DNA of 40,390 nucleotides from a virus, in the IMG/VR virus record IMGVR_UViG_3300023112_000039, positions 1 to 40,390 of that record. One strand, given 5' to 3'. The position numbers and the translations under genes are program-made. The notes under the pieces were generated by a model that did not search any database, was not told the DNA's origin, and saw only the letters and a program-made list of their open reading frames with translations. Shown in pieces: positions 29,816 to 37,359 of the stretch (position 1 is its first letter; each line of letters opens with the position of its first letter).

Positions 29816-32056
29816 CTAAAATAGCTCCATATTCTCAGACTCTGCGTTACTCAAATTCTTACAAGCCTGTTTATAATAAGATTCTTTAAGCTCAAATCCG
29901 ACGAATTTACGTTTTAGCTTCAAAGCCACATATCCCTCAGATCCAATCCCCATAAACGGGCTGAGAACAGTATCTCCTTCATTAGACCACAACTGCAGAC
30001 CTCTTTCAATCACATCAAGCTGAAGCGGGCATATATGTCGCTCATCATTATGCTCTCGCGCCGAACGTTTCTGAAGCGTTTTTGAAGGGTTGATATCCAT
30101 CCAAACCGGAGAAGCGTAACGCTGCCAGATATCGATTGAAAGATTTCCGGTATTCTGGAATGTGTTCTCATCACCAGCAAACCACTCGAACTCACCAGCC
30201 ACTGGATTGTCATTAACGCCGTCTTTACGCATTGTGACTAAGTAGTCAGGGATGCCTTGCCGTGACATACACGAGTCTTTTTTAACCTGCTTATGAAGCA
30301 ATCCGAGAGCTTTTGTCCGCTGCATAGCAGTAACTGGATCTTTCCAGATACAAACCTCTGAGTGAAAGATGAATCCCTCGTTTTCAAATATCTTGATCAT
30401 CTCGCCACGAAAATCTCGGATTCCAATAACGCCATCACGCGCTTTTGATGTTGGCAGGTTCATGCAGTGAAAGCTCATCAGTCTGCCTGGCTTTGTCACG
30501 CGGAAAAGCTCATGCGCTAAAAATTTAAAGTGTTCTGAGAACTCCTCATTGCTTTTGCAGTTGCCCATGTCGCGGTCGCTGTTGCTGTACGTATACAGCG
30601 ACGCAAATGGTGGACTGTAAATTGTATAGCCGATTGAGTTATCTGGCAAACTTGCAACACCTTCGACGCAATCCCCTAAGTTAGCTTCCCATCCTTTTCC
30701 TGTCGTTTCTTTCACTTTATATTCCCCTTTGTCTTTTGATGTTCCCTTGATGTTTTCTTCATTGTAAACGTGCATATTTGCTACCATCTCATTCGCCATT
30801 GCCATAGCATCACTCTCTTTTCGTTCGATATTCTTAACAACCGCGCCCTCTGTTTCTGCGGTGATGATATAAGCGTCAACCGTTTTCTTTTGCCCGAACC
30901 GCCAACACCGACGAACGGCTTGGTAATACTGCTCGTAAGAATCAGACAATCCGACAAACGCCATATTATGACAGTTCTGCCAGTTCATGCCGAAACCGGC
31001 AATCTTTGGCTTCGTAATCAATACGCGATATTTGCCTGCTGAAAATCCAAGCATCCGATCTTCTTTAACCTCATGCTTATCAGATCCGCTCACTTCGATT
31101 GCGTCTGGAATAAGCCGTTTAATTTCCGCAGCCTCATCATTAAGATTGCACCATATAAGCCATTGCTCGTCGTTTCCGTTCGCCATCCTCGCCGCCTCCT
31201 GTGCGCGGTCGCTGATTGTTAGTTTGCGCTCCTTTTGGCGTTCCTGCAAAGTGCTGGCCTGCATCCTGAAAAGCATACCGTCTGCGGATTCATGCTCGGC
31301 AACGGAAACCTGGATGTTATTTACATTTAGCTTTGGAAGATCAAATCCGTCATCGCAGTATCCAAGGTCTGAAGGTTTACGAATCATCACCGCCCAGTTA
31401 CATACCCACTTCCAAAACTCTGATTGTGCATGGCCCTTCAGTCTCCATTTCTGAGTTTCCCCGCCATCATGGACAAAGAACATCGAAAGCATCTCTGTGC
31501 GACTCATAGCACCAACGAACTCTGCATGATTACCAAGCTCCATAAAATCGTTTGGCGCTGGTGTAGCAGTGCACGCAAGACGAAACGGGATGGACTGGCA
31601 ACCTTCAATGATTTGATTGCGGATCTTTCCTGTATAGGCTTTTAATATTGAGCTTTCATCAAGTACGATACCGCCGAACTGATCAAGGTTGACATTATGG
31701 AGCTGTTCATAATTAGTAATGTAAATGTGTGGCCCGAAAACATCAGACTGCAATGAATCGATATGAATCCCGAACTTTTTTCCCTCGTTAATTGTCTGCT
31801 TCGATACAGCCAATGGAGCCAGAATCAAAACCGGCATATCTGTTTTTTCAGATACACGATACGCCCATTCAAGTTGCATCAATGTTTTTCCCATTCCGCA
31901 ATCTGCAAAAATACAAGCGCGACCGCGACTCAATGCCCAGTGAACGATATCCCTTTGAAAATCAAATAGGTTTTCATTCAGGTTTTCTTTTGCAAACTCA
32001 AACCCAGTATCCGGGTCAATCATCTCTTTGTTTTTTATAAACTCATTATATTTCAT
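29816..32056 (-). CDS. SNF2-type helicase fused to a beta-class DNA methyltransferase
   Basis: About 746 residues. The helicase half has Walker A ADCGMGKT (residues about 51-58), LDESSILK as the DExx motif and QAVRRCWRFGQ, a SNF2-like motif VI. From about residue 465 a methyltransferase follows: ANLGDCVEGVASLPDNSIGY, then TIYSPPFASLY, where SPPF is the catalytic motif of N4-cytosine/N6-adenine enzymes, and DTVLSPFMGIGSEGYVALKL as the AdoMet-binding motif. The order of motifs is beta-class. It would modify phage DNA against restriction, with the motor aiding movement. Start chosen at the second ATG because GGTGGA is spaced 6 bases from it. Confidence 0.82.
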   Translation of the reverse strand: MKYNEFIKNKEMIDPDTGFEFAKENLNENLFDFQRDIVHWALSRGRACIFADCGMGKTLMQLEWAYRVSEKTDMPVLILAPLAVSKQTINEGKKFGIHIDSLQSDVFGPHIYITNYEQLHNVNLDQFGGIVLDESSILKAYTGKIRNQIIEGCQSIPFRLACTATPAPNDFMELGNHAEFVGAMSRTEMLSMFFVHDGGETQKWRLKGHAQSEFWKWVCNWAVMIRKPSDLGYCDDGFDLPKLNVNNIQVSVAEHESADGMLFRMQASTLQERQKERKLTISDRAQEAARMANGNDEQWLIWCNLNDEAAEIKRLIPDAIEVSGSDKHEVKEDRMLGFSAGKYRVLITKPKIAGFGMNWQNCHNMAFVGLSDSYEQYYQAVRRCWRFGQKKTVDAYIITAETEGAVVKNIERKESDAMAMANEMVANMHVYNEENIKGTSKDKGEYKVKETTGKGWEANLGDCVEGVASLPDNSIGYTIYSPPFASLYTYSNSDRDMGNCKSNEEFSEHFKFLAHELFRVTKPGRLMSFHCMNLPTSKARDGVIGIRDFRGEMIKIFENEGFIFHSEVCIWKDPVTAMQRTKALGLLHKQVKKDSCMSRQGIPDYLVTMRKDGVNDNPVAGEFEWFAGDENTFQNTGNLSIDIWQRYASPVWMDINPSKTLQKRSAREHNDERHICPLQLDVIERGLQLWSNEGDTVLSPFMGIGSEGYVALKLKRKFVGFELKESYYKQACKNLSNAESENMELF

Positions 32057-32079
32057 ATACATTCCACCAATTCCGACCG

Positions 32080-32334
32080 TTACATTTTATCAAACTTCAA
32101 TTCCGTAACACCATGTTCCCCGGCAACCCGCTCGGTCAACTTTGGCGCTTTCTCGTAAATCATCTCAATATGACGCCACACGTCACGACCGGCAGCGATC
32201 TGTTCAAAATAGAACTTCAGGGCCATCTCACGCTTATCGTGACGCCGTTTCCGGACACAACCAGACTTCTGGGCCTTGTTGCGTCCGGCCTCAACTGCTG
32301 AGTTCAGGCGTTGTACTAATTCCGCGTCTTTCAT
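32080..32334 (-). CDS. Small basic protein of unknown function (84 residues)
   Basis: MKDAELVQRLNSAVEAGRNK, a basic segment GCVRKRRHDKREMALKFYFE, and a C-terminal helix KAPKLTERVAGEHGVTELKF. It is mostly helical and basic, so nucleic-acid binding is possible. It lies 10 bases after the upstream gene and 23 bases before the helicase-methyltransferase start. No family recognised. Confidence 0.55.
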   Translation of the reverse strand: MKDAELVQRLNSAVEAGRNKAQKSGCVRKRRHDKREMALKFYFEQIAAGRDVWRHIEMIYEKAPKLTERVAGEHGVTELKFDKM

Positions 32335-32344
32335 AATTTACCCC

Positions 32345-32707
32345 TCACAGCATAACCGTCTGCTCGTCCTCAACCGGATCAACACGCACAACAACCGAAG
32401 CGCAGCGATTAAGAAGCTTCGACGCCATAACCGAGTCAGACATCTTCCATGTAAACATGACGTGACCCTTTGAGCTTTTAGTCGATCCGTAAACAATATC
32501 GCCCTTCTCGGCAATCCCCATGCGCCGGAGCTGTCTCATAACAGCGCCTCGAACGTTCGGGTTCTTTACAGGGATGTGGTGGATGTTTTCTGCGGTCATC
32601 GATCCCTGACGAAGCAGTATTCGTATTGACTCAAGAACAAGCACGGCGATCTCGTCGGCTCTGTGTTCGTGGAACCAGCACTCCCATTTTTCTAGGTTTG
32701 TTTTCAT
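32345..32707 (-). CDS. Possible winged-helix protein (120 residues)
   Basis: First gene of the minus-strand replication block. VLVLESIRILLRQGSMTAEN, VKNPNVRGAVMRQLRRMGIA and DIVYGSTKSSKGHVMFTW follow the helix-turn-helix plus wing pattern. It could be a regulator of the block, but no family can be named. An AAAGGAAG site lies 8 bases before the ATG. Confidence 0.5.
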   Translation of the reverse strand: MKTNLEKWECWFHEHRADEIAVLVLESIRILLRQGSMTAENIHHIPVKNPNVRGAVMRQLRRMGIAEKGDIVYGSTKSSKGHVMFTWKMSDSVMASKLLNRCASVVVRVDPVEDEQTVML

Positions 32708-32754
32708 GATTGGGCTTCCTTTATTTCGTTAATTTCCGTCCTTAAAACCTCTCG

Positions 32755-32782
32755 ACAGTATCACCGTTTCGGCACCGATCAA
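32755..32782 (-). promoter_or_regulatory. Possible promoter for the minus-strand replication block
   Basis: On the minus strand TTGATC (32782..32777), 16 bases, TACTGT (32760..32755), about 48 bases before the ATG at 32707. Matches are moderate (four and three of six). The -35 overlaps the AAGATAAA repeats of the divergent early promoter, so the two may share control. Confidence 0.38.
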
Positions 32783-32809
32783 GATAAAAGATAAAGTTTT
32801 CTTTTTCCC

Positions 32810-32838
32810 TTGCCGTCAGGTAGTCAATCGATTATCTT
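32810..32838 (+). promoter_or_regulatory. Second early plus-strand promoter
   Basis: TTGCCG (32810-32815), 17 bases, TATCTT (32833-32838), about 33 bases before the ATG at 32871. AAAGATAA (32787-32794, next to a second AAGATAAA at 32781) and TTATCTTT (32832-32839) flank it as at the first early promoter. Confidence 0.55.
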
Positions 32839-32870
32839 TTAACAATCAAATCAAAAACAAGGAGATCAAT

Positions 32871-33050
32871 ATGGCGAAGAAAACACCGAATATTAAAATG
32901 AAGAACCTGAAGATTAGTCCGGCCTGTGACAGCAGACTGACGCGATACGTTAAAAAGAAATGCGGTCGCGTTTATGGCAACAAGGCAGCAGAGGCCGAGC
33001 GTTTAATCAACGAGGGAATCAAGAATGAATCAAAAGAAGGCCGGGGTTAA
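32871..33050 (+). CDS. Small basic DNA-binding-type protein (59 residues)
   Basis: First gene after the second early promoter, with an AAGGAG site 7 bases upstream. MAKKTPNIKMKNLKISPACD is followed by SRLTRYVKKKCGRVYGNKAA and EAERLINEGIKNE. One strand and two helices suggest a ribbon-helix-helix (Arc-like) fold, though I cannot place it in a family. It could bind the AAAGATAA repeats in its own promoter, which is speculation. Confidence 0.55.
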   Translation: MAKKTPNIKMKNLKISPACDSRLTRYVKKKCGRVYGNKAAEAERLINEGIKNESKEGRG

Positions 33051-33192
33051 TTACGCACGCAATCCGGCACCGTCTTACTGTTGCCCTGTGTGTAGTGCAA
33101 GGCATGGAAGGCACATAGGAAATACAAGCGATTGCGGGCATTCGCAGGAAGAAAAAGAAAAGTATAGAGAACTGGAAAAGGGGAAGTTATGA
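33025..33192 (+). CDS. Small zinc-knuckle-like protein (55 residues)
   Basis: ATG 33025, overlapping the previous gene by 26 bases in another frame; its TGA overlaps the ATG of the next gene. YCCPVCSARHGRHIGNTSDC plus GH carries Cys and His pairs that could bind zinc. A GAGGGAATC ribosome-like site lies upstream. A charged helix (EEKEKYRELEKGK) ends it. Confidence 0.5.
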   Translation: MNQKKAGVNYARNPAPSYCCPVCSARHGRHIGNTSDCGHSQEEKEKYRELEKGKL

Positions 33193-34100
33193 GTGAAGAA
33201 AAAAAACATGAATTAGCACAGCGCCGAGTAGAGGCTATAACACTGGCGTCAACACTTGACGAGCTTGTCGCACAAGGGGCGCAGGCATATATCGCGTCTA
33301 CGGCAGGAAGCATGGCAGAAACGATGGCTCTTGCCGTTGCTACCGCCGAGATCCAGAAGGCGCTAACGCCAGACATCATGAAGCCTATTATGAGCCTTCA
33401 GGGTACATCCATCGGATTTAAGACCGATAAAACGTACAGCGAAAAGGATGTGAAGCTCGCAATGGTCGAGTCGCTTATTAAAGGCGTACCAATGGCGGGG
33501 AACTGCACAAACATTATTGCCGGTCGCCAGTATACAACCAAGGAGGGGTTCACGTTCCTTATCAACGGACTGATTAAGTCCGGGGCTGTTCATGACTTTG
33601 ATTATGCGCTTGAGGTTCCGCAAAAAGACGGCAACCGCACCACGGTTAAAGGTAAAGCGACGTGGAAGCAGAACAACGAGGAGCAATCTGTAGAAAGCAC
33701 CTTCCCAATCCGTACGAACGGCGGCAGTACGGATGACAACACCCTGGGCAAGGCCGAGCGGAAGCTCAAGGCGCGGTGCTATGAACGCATGACTGGCTTG
33801 AATCTTGCGGACGGCGACACGGACGGGATGGTAACGGTTCAGGGAGAGTCTTGTAGCCCCCTCGATCGAGACCAAGACAGACGGCAGGATGCACTGAACT
33901 CCAGAATCCCAGAGGCCAGAAAGGTTCTCGTTGATTGTAATCCAGAGATCGTTCGCAAATGCTTCGAGGATCAAGGATATGAGTCTTCGTGCGGATCGTT
34001 TGATGAGTGGCTTGACGAGGTAATGGATCAGGTGGTTAGCGCCTATATCCTCGACTCAATCGTCGCGCAAATTGAAAAAGAAACAAAGGAGTCAGAATAA
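33189..34100 (+). CDS. Putative RecT-like single-strand annealing protein
   Basis: A 303-residue protein. GTSIGFKTDKTYSEKDVKLA, MVESLIKGVPMAGNCTNIIA, GRQYTTKEGFTFLINGLIKS and DNTLGKAERKLKARCYERMT form a pattern that resembles phage recombination proteins of the RecT type (GN..NIIAG..Y.TKEG). It may anneal DNA in phage recombination. The genes around it are early, and a coiled-coil partner follows. The identification is by pattern only and could be wrong. Confidence 0.45.
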   Translation: MSEEKKHELAQRRVEAITLASTLDELVAQGAQAYIASTAGSMAETMALAVATAEIQKALTPDIMKPIMSLQGTSIGFKTDKTYSEKDVKLAMVESLIKGVPMAGNCTNIIAGRQYTTKEGFTFLINGLIKSGAVHDFDYALEVPQKDGNRTTVKGKATWKQNNEEQSVESTFPIRTNGGSTDDNTLGKAERKLKARCYERMTGLNLADGDTDGMVTVQGESCSPLDRDQDRRQDALNSRIPEARKVLVDCNPEIVRKCFEDQGYESSCGSFDEWLDEVMDQVVSAYILDSIVAQIEKETKESE

Positions 34101-34101
34101 A

Positions 34102-35283
34102 ATGAGTGAAGAAGCAAAAGCGGAATTGGTTGCTATTGATCCAGAGAAATACAATCTCGAAACGGCAAGCGCGGAAAAGGTCGGGGAGGCCCTGTTGCCT
34201 ATGGTTGTGAAACGTGAGGGATTACGGGAAGAGTTTATCGCAGTGTCCGCTGCGGGAGTTGCGGAGGATAACATTGACCGCGCAAAAACTCTGCTAAAGG
34301 CGCTGGTTAAAACCAGAACCGGAATAGAGACTATCCGAAAAACCCAGAAGGATTTCTCTCTCCAGTACGGTCGGTTTGTTGACGCAGCGGCAAAGGCTGA
34401 AACTGCGCCCGTCGTGCAAATGGAAGATGAGGTCAAGAAAATCACTAAACATCACGAAAACCTCGAAAAAGAGCGCAAGCTCAAGGTGCATAACGAGCGC
34501 AAGGCAATGGCCCTCCGTCTCGATCCGGATGACGCAGAACTCGACTACAGCCGGATGACGGATGAGACGTGGGAAAAGACCTATGAAAACCTTGTTTGGC
34601 TGAAAGAGAAACGTGATTCCGAGGCGAAAAAAGCCGAAGAGGAGCGCATTGCCAAGGAAAAAGAAGAAGCGGAGCGGATCGAGGCAGAACGTGTTGAGCG
34701 CGAACGCATCGAGGCAGAAAACGCCAAACTGAAAGCCGAGGCTGAGGAGCGGGAGGCAAAGGAAGCCGCCGCGCAAGCCGAACGTGATAAGGTGGAGAAA
34801 GCCCGCGTAGAAAAGGAAGCTGAAGAGCAAAAGAAACGTGATGCTGAGGCCGCCAAGATCGAAGCGGAGCGCGAGAAAGAACGCAAAGCCGCCGCTGATA
34901 AGCTGGCTGAAGAAAAGGCAGAGCGCGAGAAGGTGGAAGCCGCCGCGCAAAAGATCCGCGAAGCAGAGCAAAAAAAGCGTGATGACGAGCATAAGGCGAA
35001 GGAGAAGGAACAAAACGCAAAGATCGCAGCGAATCAGAAAAAGCTTGCCGAAGAGAAAGCAAAACGCGAGGCAATCGAAGCGGAAGCCAAGGCGAAAGCG
35101 GAGGCTGAGGCAAAGGCGAAAGCAGATGCTGAGGCACGCGAGGCGGACACAAAGCACCGGAAGAAGATCAATAACGGCGCGCTTGAGGCTTTCGTTGCTC
35201 TGGGGGCATCAAAGGACGCTGCGAAGGCTATCGTCACCGCAATCGCAAAGGGCGAGGTTCCTGCGGTTCGTATTGATTATTAA
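34102..35283 (+). CDS. Long coiled-coil protein of the recombination region
   Basis: Starts at ATG 34102 with an AAAGGAG site; the frame extends 30 bases upstream into the previous gene. The 393-residue product has a helical N-terminal domain (VGEALLPMVVKREGLREEFI, ALVKTRTGIETIRKTQKDFS). About 200 residues of Glu/Lys/Ala-rich coiled coil follow, and the protein ends in a small C-terminal domain (GALEAFVALGASKDAAKAIV, TAIAKGEVPAVRIDY). This last motif is common in phage coiled-coil (DUF1351-like) proteins beside RecT. The antisense strand is also open because of codon bias, not a gene. Confidence 0.65.
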   Translation: MSEEAKAELVAIDPEKYNLETASAEKVGEALLPMVVKREGLREEFIAVSAAGVAEDNIDRAKTLLKALVKTRTGIETIRKTQKDFSLQYGRFVDAAAKAETAPVVQMEDEVKKITKHHENLEKERKLKVHNERKAMALRLDPDDAELDYSRMTDETWEKTYENLVWLKEKRDSEAKKAEEERIAKEKEEAERIEAERVERERIEAENAKLKAEAEEREAKEAAAQAERDKVEKARVEKEAEEQKKRDAEAAKIEAEREKERKAAADKLAEEKAEREKVEAAAQKIREAEQKKRDDEHKAKEKEQNAKIAANQKKLAEEKAKREAIEAEAKAKAEAEAKAKADAEAREADTKHRKKINNGALEAFVALGASKDAAKAIVTAIAKGEVPAVRIDY

Positions 35284-35307
35284 TTTCGCACTAACGCGGG
35301 ACAAACG

Positions 35308-35359
35308 CCACCCGGTCGAGCATATCGCTCAGTAAATCGTAGGCCGGGTGGTACTTTTT
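35308..35359 (+). terminator. Rho-independent terminator
   Basis: CCACCCGG (35308-35315) pairs perfectly with CCGGGTGG (35344-35351), followed by TACTTTTT. It lies 24 bases after the coiled-coil gene. Genes beyond it are likely expressed at lower level or by readthrough. Confidence 0.75.
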
Positions 35360-35396
35360 AGTAACGCTACCAGTGAGACTGAGGAAAGGAGCGAAG

Positions 35397-35633
35397 ATGA
35401 AACCAATTACAAAGTGCAACCATGACGCGAACAAAGAGCTATGCAACGACTGCATTGCGAAAAACGAGCGAGTTTCCGGTAGCTCTCCAGTGGCTGGTTC
35501 TGCTTCGGAATGTTGCGGGAGTTGCAGAAATTTCACGAGCGAGGATGTTGCCGGAAGAGGGTTTTGTGAAATCAACCAGCATCCGGCAACCTGTGACGAT
35601 TACTGCGGGGCTTATGAAAAGCCGAACGCCTGA
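35397..35633 (+). CDS. Small cysteine-rich protein (78 residues)
   Basis: Starts at ATG 35397 with an AAAGGAG site; an in-frame ATG at 35373 lacks one. Cysteines occur in CNHDANKELCNDC, CCGSC and CEINQHPATCDDYC, two likely zinc sites. Its stop is followed within 3 bases by the first of two twin hairpins. No family recognised. Confidence 0.6.
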   Translation: MKPITKCNHDANKELCNDCIAKNERVSGSSPVAGSASECCGSCRNFTSEDVAGRGFCEINQHPATCDDYCGAYEKPNA

Positions 35634-35636
35634 TTT

Positions 35637-35661
35637 GAGCCTCGTGGTATCCCGTAGGTTC
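35637..35661 (+). promoter_or_regulatory. Twin hairpin leader, copy 1
   Basis: GAGCCT (35637-35642) pairs with AGGTTC (35656-35661), and CG/GG inner bases pair across a TAT loop with bulged T on each side. It starts 3 bases after a stop codon and ends 43 bases before the next ATG (35705). The second copy has identical 43-base spacing. Confidence 0.6.
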
Positions 35662-35704
35662 TAAACACTGGTTATGATTCAAGCATTAAACGAAGGAGAC
35701 AGAG

Positions 35705-35842
35705 ATGGTCAGATTATACACATGGAGCGACGGAGCTGGGTGCTGGATGCACCACAACAACTACAACACAAAGGAAGAGGCGGAGACGACGATTGAAGAA
35801 CGTCGCTACGACCCTCGGTATTGCAAAATTGAAGAAGCATAA
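35705..35842 (+). CDS. Small protein of unknown function (45 residues)
   Basis: ATG 35705 with a GAAGGAGACAGAG site. MVRLYTWSDGAGCWMHHNNY is followed by NTKEEAETTIEERRYDPRYC and KIEEA, a small alpha/beta-looking protein. It sits between the two twin hairpin leaders. No family recognised. Confidence 0.55.
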   Translation: MVRLYTWSDGAGCWMHHNNYNTKEEAETTIEERRYDPRYCKIEEA

Positions 35843-35851
35843 CGCCGATTT

Positions 35852-35876
35852 GAGCCTCGGGTAATCCCGTAGGTTC
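35852..35876 (+). promoter_or_regulatory. Twin hairpin leader, copy 2
   Basis: GAGCCTCGGG (35852-35861) pairs with CCCG-T-AGGTTC (35866-35876) with loop TAAT and one bulged T. It follows a stop codon by 9 bases and lies 43 bases before the ATG at 35920. The inner stem differs from copy 1 in detail but keeps the fold. Confidence 0.6.
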
Positions 35877-35919
35877 AAAATCTTGGTTAGCTGAATATTA
35901 ACATTAACGGAGGAAGCAA

Positions 35920-36153
35920 ATGAACACGGCAGAAATGAACGGAAAACAAATCGCAGAAGTCTGGTGGCCTGATACTGAAACAGAACAGGGTCGCATCATG
36001 AAATCAAGTGATCACGTTTTGCTTGAGATGAGCGCAACTTATCATGGCGACCACGACGAATTCTGGATTGTGGAACACAACAAAATCGAAGGAGAGTTTG
36101 TGGAAACAGCGCGGCACAACCTGAAATTCATCGAAGGATTCAAATGGGCATGA
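35920..36153 (+). CDS. Small protein of unknown function (77 residues)
   Basis: ATG 35920 with a GGAGGAAGCA site. It reads MNTAEMNGKQIAEVWWPDTE, YHGDHDEFWIVEHNKIEGEF and VETARHNLKFIEGF, a beta-rich small protein. It is preceded by the second twin hairpin. No family recognised. Confidence 0.6.
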   Translation: MNTAEMNGKQIAEVWWPDTETEQGRIMKSSDHVLLEMSATYHGDHDEFWIVEHNKIEGEFVETARHNLKFIEGFKWA

Positions 36154-36196
36154 CAGCTAACAAGTGATTAAGGCTCCTTTTGGGGTTACGAATATT

Positions 36197-36523
36197 ATGC
36201 GACGTTCGCGAGAGCTAATAAACAAGGCCAGAAAAAACGGAAGAAGACGCGGGTTGCGTAGTGCAGAAGCGCAGCGAAACAAGCGCCTGTCCTCCGCTCT
36301 GGAGGCATACAGGCCAAGAGACTATCTTGTGTACGAGATCGCAACATTTAACGCAAGAGAGGGGCATACAAACTACCTAGAAATCTGGCATGAGGCCTAT
36401 GGCGGAAACAACAGATACGCCGTCTATTTAAACGGCGAAAAGTGGCGAAACGGATGGAGCAGAACGCGGTTTTGCCAGTTTCTTTTCGAGCAGATAGACA
36501 GCGTAATAAGGATGCAGAACTAA
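36197..36523 (+). CDS. Basic protein of unknown function (about 108 residues)
   Basis: Start uncertain: ATG 36197 is used; a GTG at 36164 is also open but neither has a clear ribosome site. The N-terminus is very basic (MRRSRELINKARKNGRRRGL), then YEIATFNAREGHTNYLEIWH and YGGNNRYAVYLNGEKWRNGW, possibly a small beta sheet. It ends the plus-strand early unit and overlaps the converging endolysin stop by 4 bases. Confidence 0.5.
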   Translation: MRRSRELINKARKNGRRRGLRSAEAQRNKRLSSALEAYRPRDYLVYEIATFNAREGHTNYLEIWHEAYGGNNRYAVYLNGEKWRNGWSRTRFCQFLFEQIDSVIRMQN

Positions 36524-37161
36524 CGACCCCTGCAAATCATATCCCAGAACTCAACAGACCCGGCCCCGCGAACAACGCGACCCTGACGCACCATGTTTTC
36601 GTAATGAATAGGGGCTGGATACTCGCCTCGCATAGCATCGGGATTCCACGAAACAGGAGGCTCTGGATATGGCGCATGAGTGCCTTCTGTACAGTAAACG
36701 TTTTCTTTTGAGTTCGGCTTCGTCTTTTTGCCGATCTTCAGATACATCTTCAAAATCTGCCAAATACTTTTCTTGTCGTACGCGGTTCCTTCAACCGTCA
36801 GCCAGAAGTCAACCAAGTGCCTCATTTGCGCTGGCGAAGGGCTTGTGCTTTTAAACAGATCAGGGCGCGCAACAGCGACCCTCCCGCCTTCCTCATACAC
36901 ATCTTCAAGGTATTGACGCAGCGTGACGACTTTTGCCACTGGTGGCCCGATTTGGAGCGTTACCAGCACGCCCGACTCGTAATCTTCCCAAATTGGGAAA
37001 TTGTGGCTGGTAAGCGCCATGAACTGACCCCGCGAGGTCATTACGCGAATCGCAAGCCCGAAAAATGTTCCGGTTCGAGCCATTCCTATATCCCCAGGCA
37101 TCGCATTTGAGCAGATTTGGTAAATCTCGGATTTAATTTGGCGCGGTGTTAGTTTTTTCAC
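36520..37161 (-). CDS. Endolysin-like permuted papain (NlpC/P60, YiiX-type) protein
   Basis: Start GTG 37161 overlaps the TGA of the upstream small gene (GTGA). The 213-residue protein has MPGDIGMARTGTFFGLAIRV, then ALTSHNFPIWED with a candidate catalytic His (about 53) and a late NVYCTEGTHAPY with the nucleophile Cys (about 157). His before Cys is the circularly permuted NlpC/P60 order seen in YiiX-like amidases. No signal peptide. Placed beside two small membrane proteins at the end of the late block, it is the best endolysin candidate. Confidence 0.6.
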   Translation of the reverse strand: MKKLTPRQIKSEIYQICSNAMPGDIGMARTGTFFGLAIRVMTSRGQFMALTSHNFPIWEDYESGVLVTLQIGPPVAKVVTLRQYLEDVYEEGGRVAVARPDLFKSTSPSPAQMRHLVDFWLTVEGTAYDKKSIWQILKMYLKIGKKTKPNSKENVYCTEGTHAPYPEPPVSWNPDAMRGEYPAPIHYENMVRQGRVVRGAGSVEFWDMICRGR

Positions 37162-37358
37162 GGGCAATTCTCCGGTTTGCTACAATCAACGCAAGAGCAA
37201 TTAAGGCTCTCGCATTCCTCGTCTGGGTGCTGAAATTCTCGGCTGCCAATTCTAATTCGGATTTTTTGATCATGCTCAATGGAAACTCCGTCGTTTAACT
37301 TCAGGCAAATCAGAAGCATAACAAGCGAGGCGAGAACCCACATGATTAAGGCTTTCAT
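37158..37358 (-). CDS. Small membrane protein with Cys-rich tail, lysis-cassette candidate
   Basis: Starts at ATG 37358, 1 base after the upstream TAA. The 66-residue product has an N-terminal membrane helix (MKALIMWVLASLVMLLICLK) and a polar outside part ending CESLNCSCVDCSKPENCP. LLIC is not a proper lipobox. It could be a spanin-like or antiholin partner, inferred from its place between holin-like and endolysin-like genes. Confidence 0.5.
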   Translation of the reverse strand: MKALIMWVLASLVMLLICLKLNDGVSIEHDQKIRIRIGSREFQHPDEECESLNCSCVDCSKPENCP

Positions 37359-37359
37359 T

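Noticed and set aside
34294-35157. 287-codon minus-strand ORF opposite the coiled-coil gene
   Set aside because: Leu/Phe/Cys-rich shadow of a Glu/Lys/Ala coiled coil. It looks like a membrane protein only because of codon bias.
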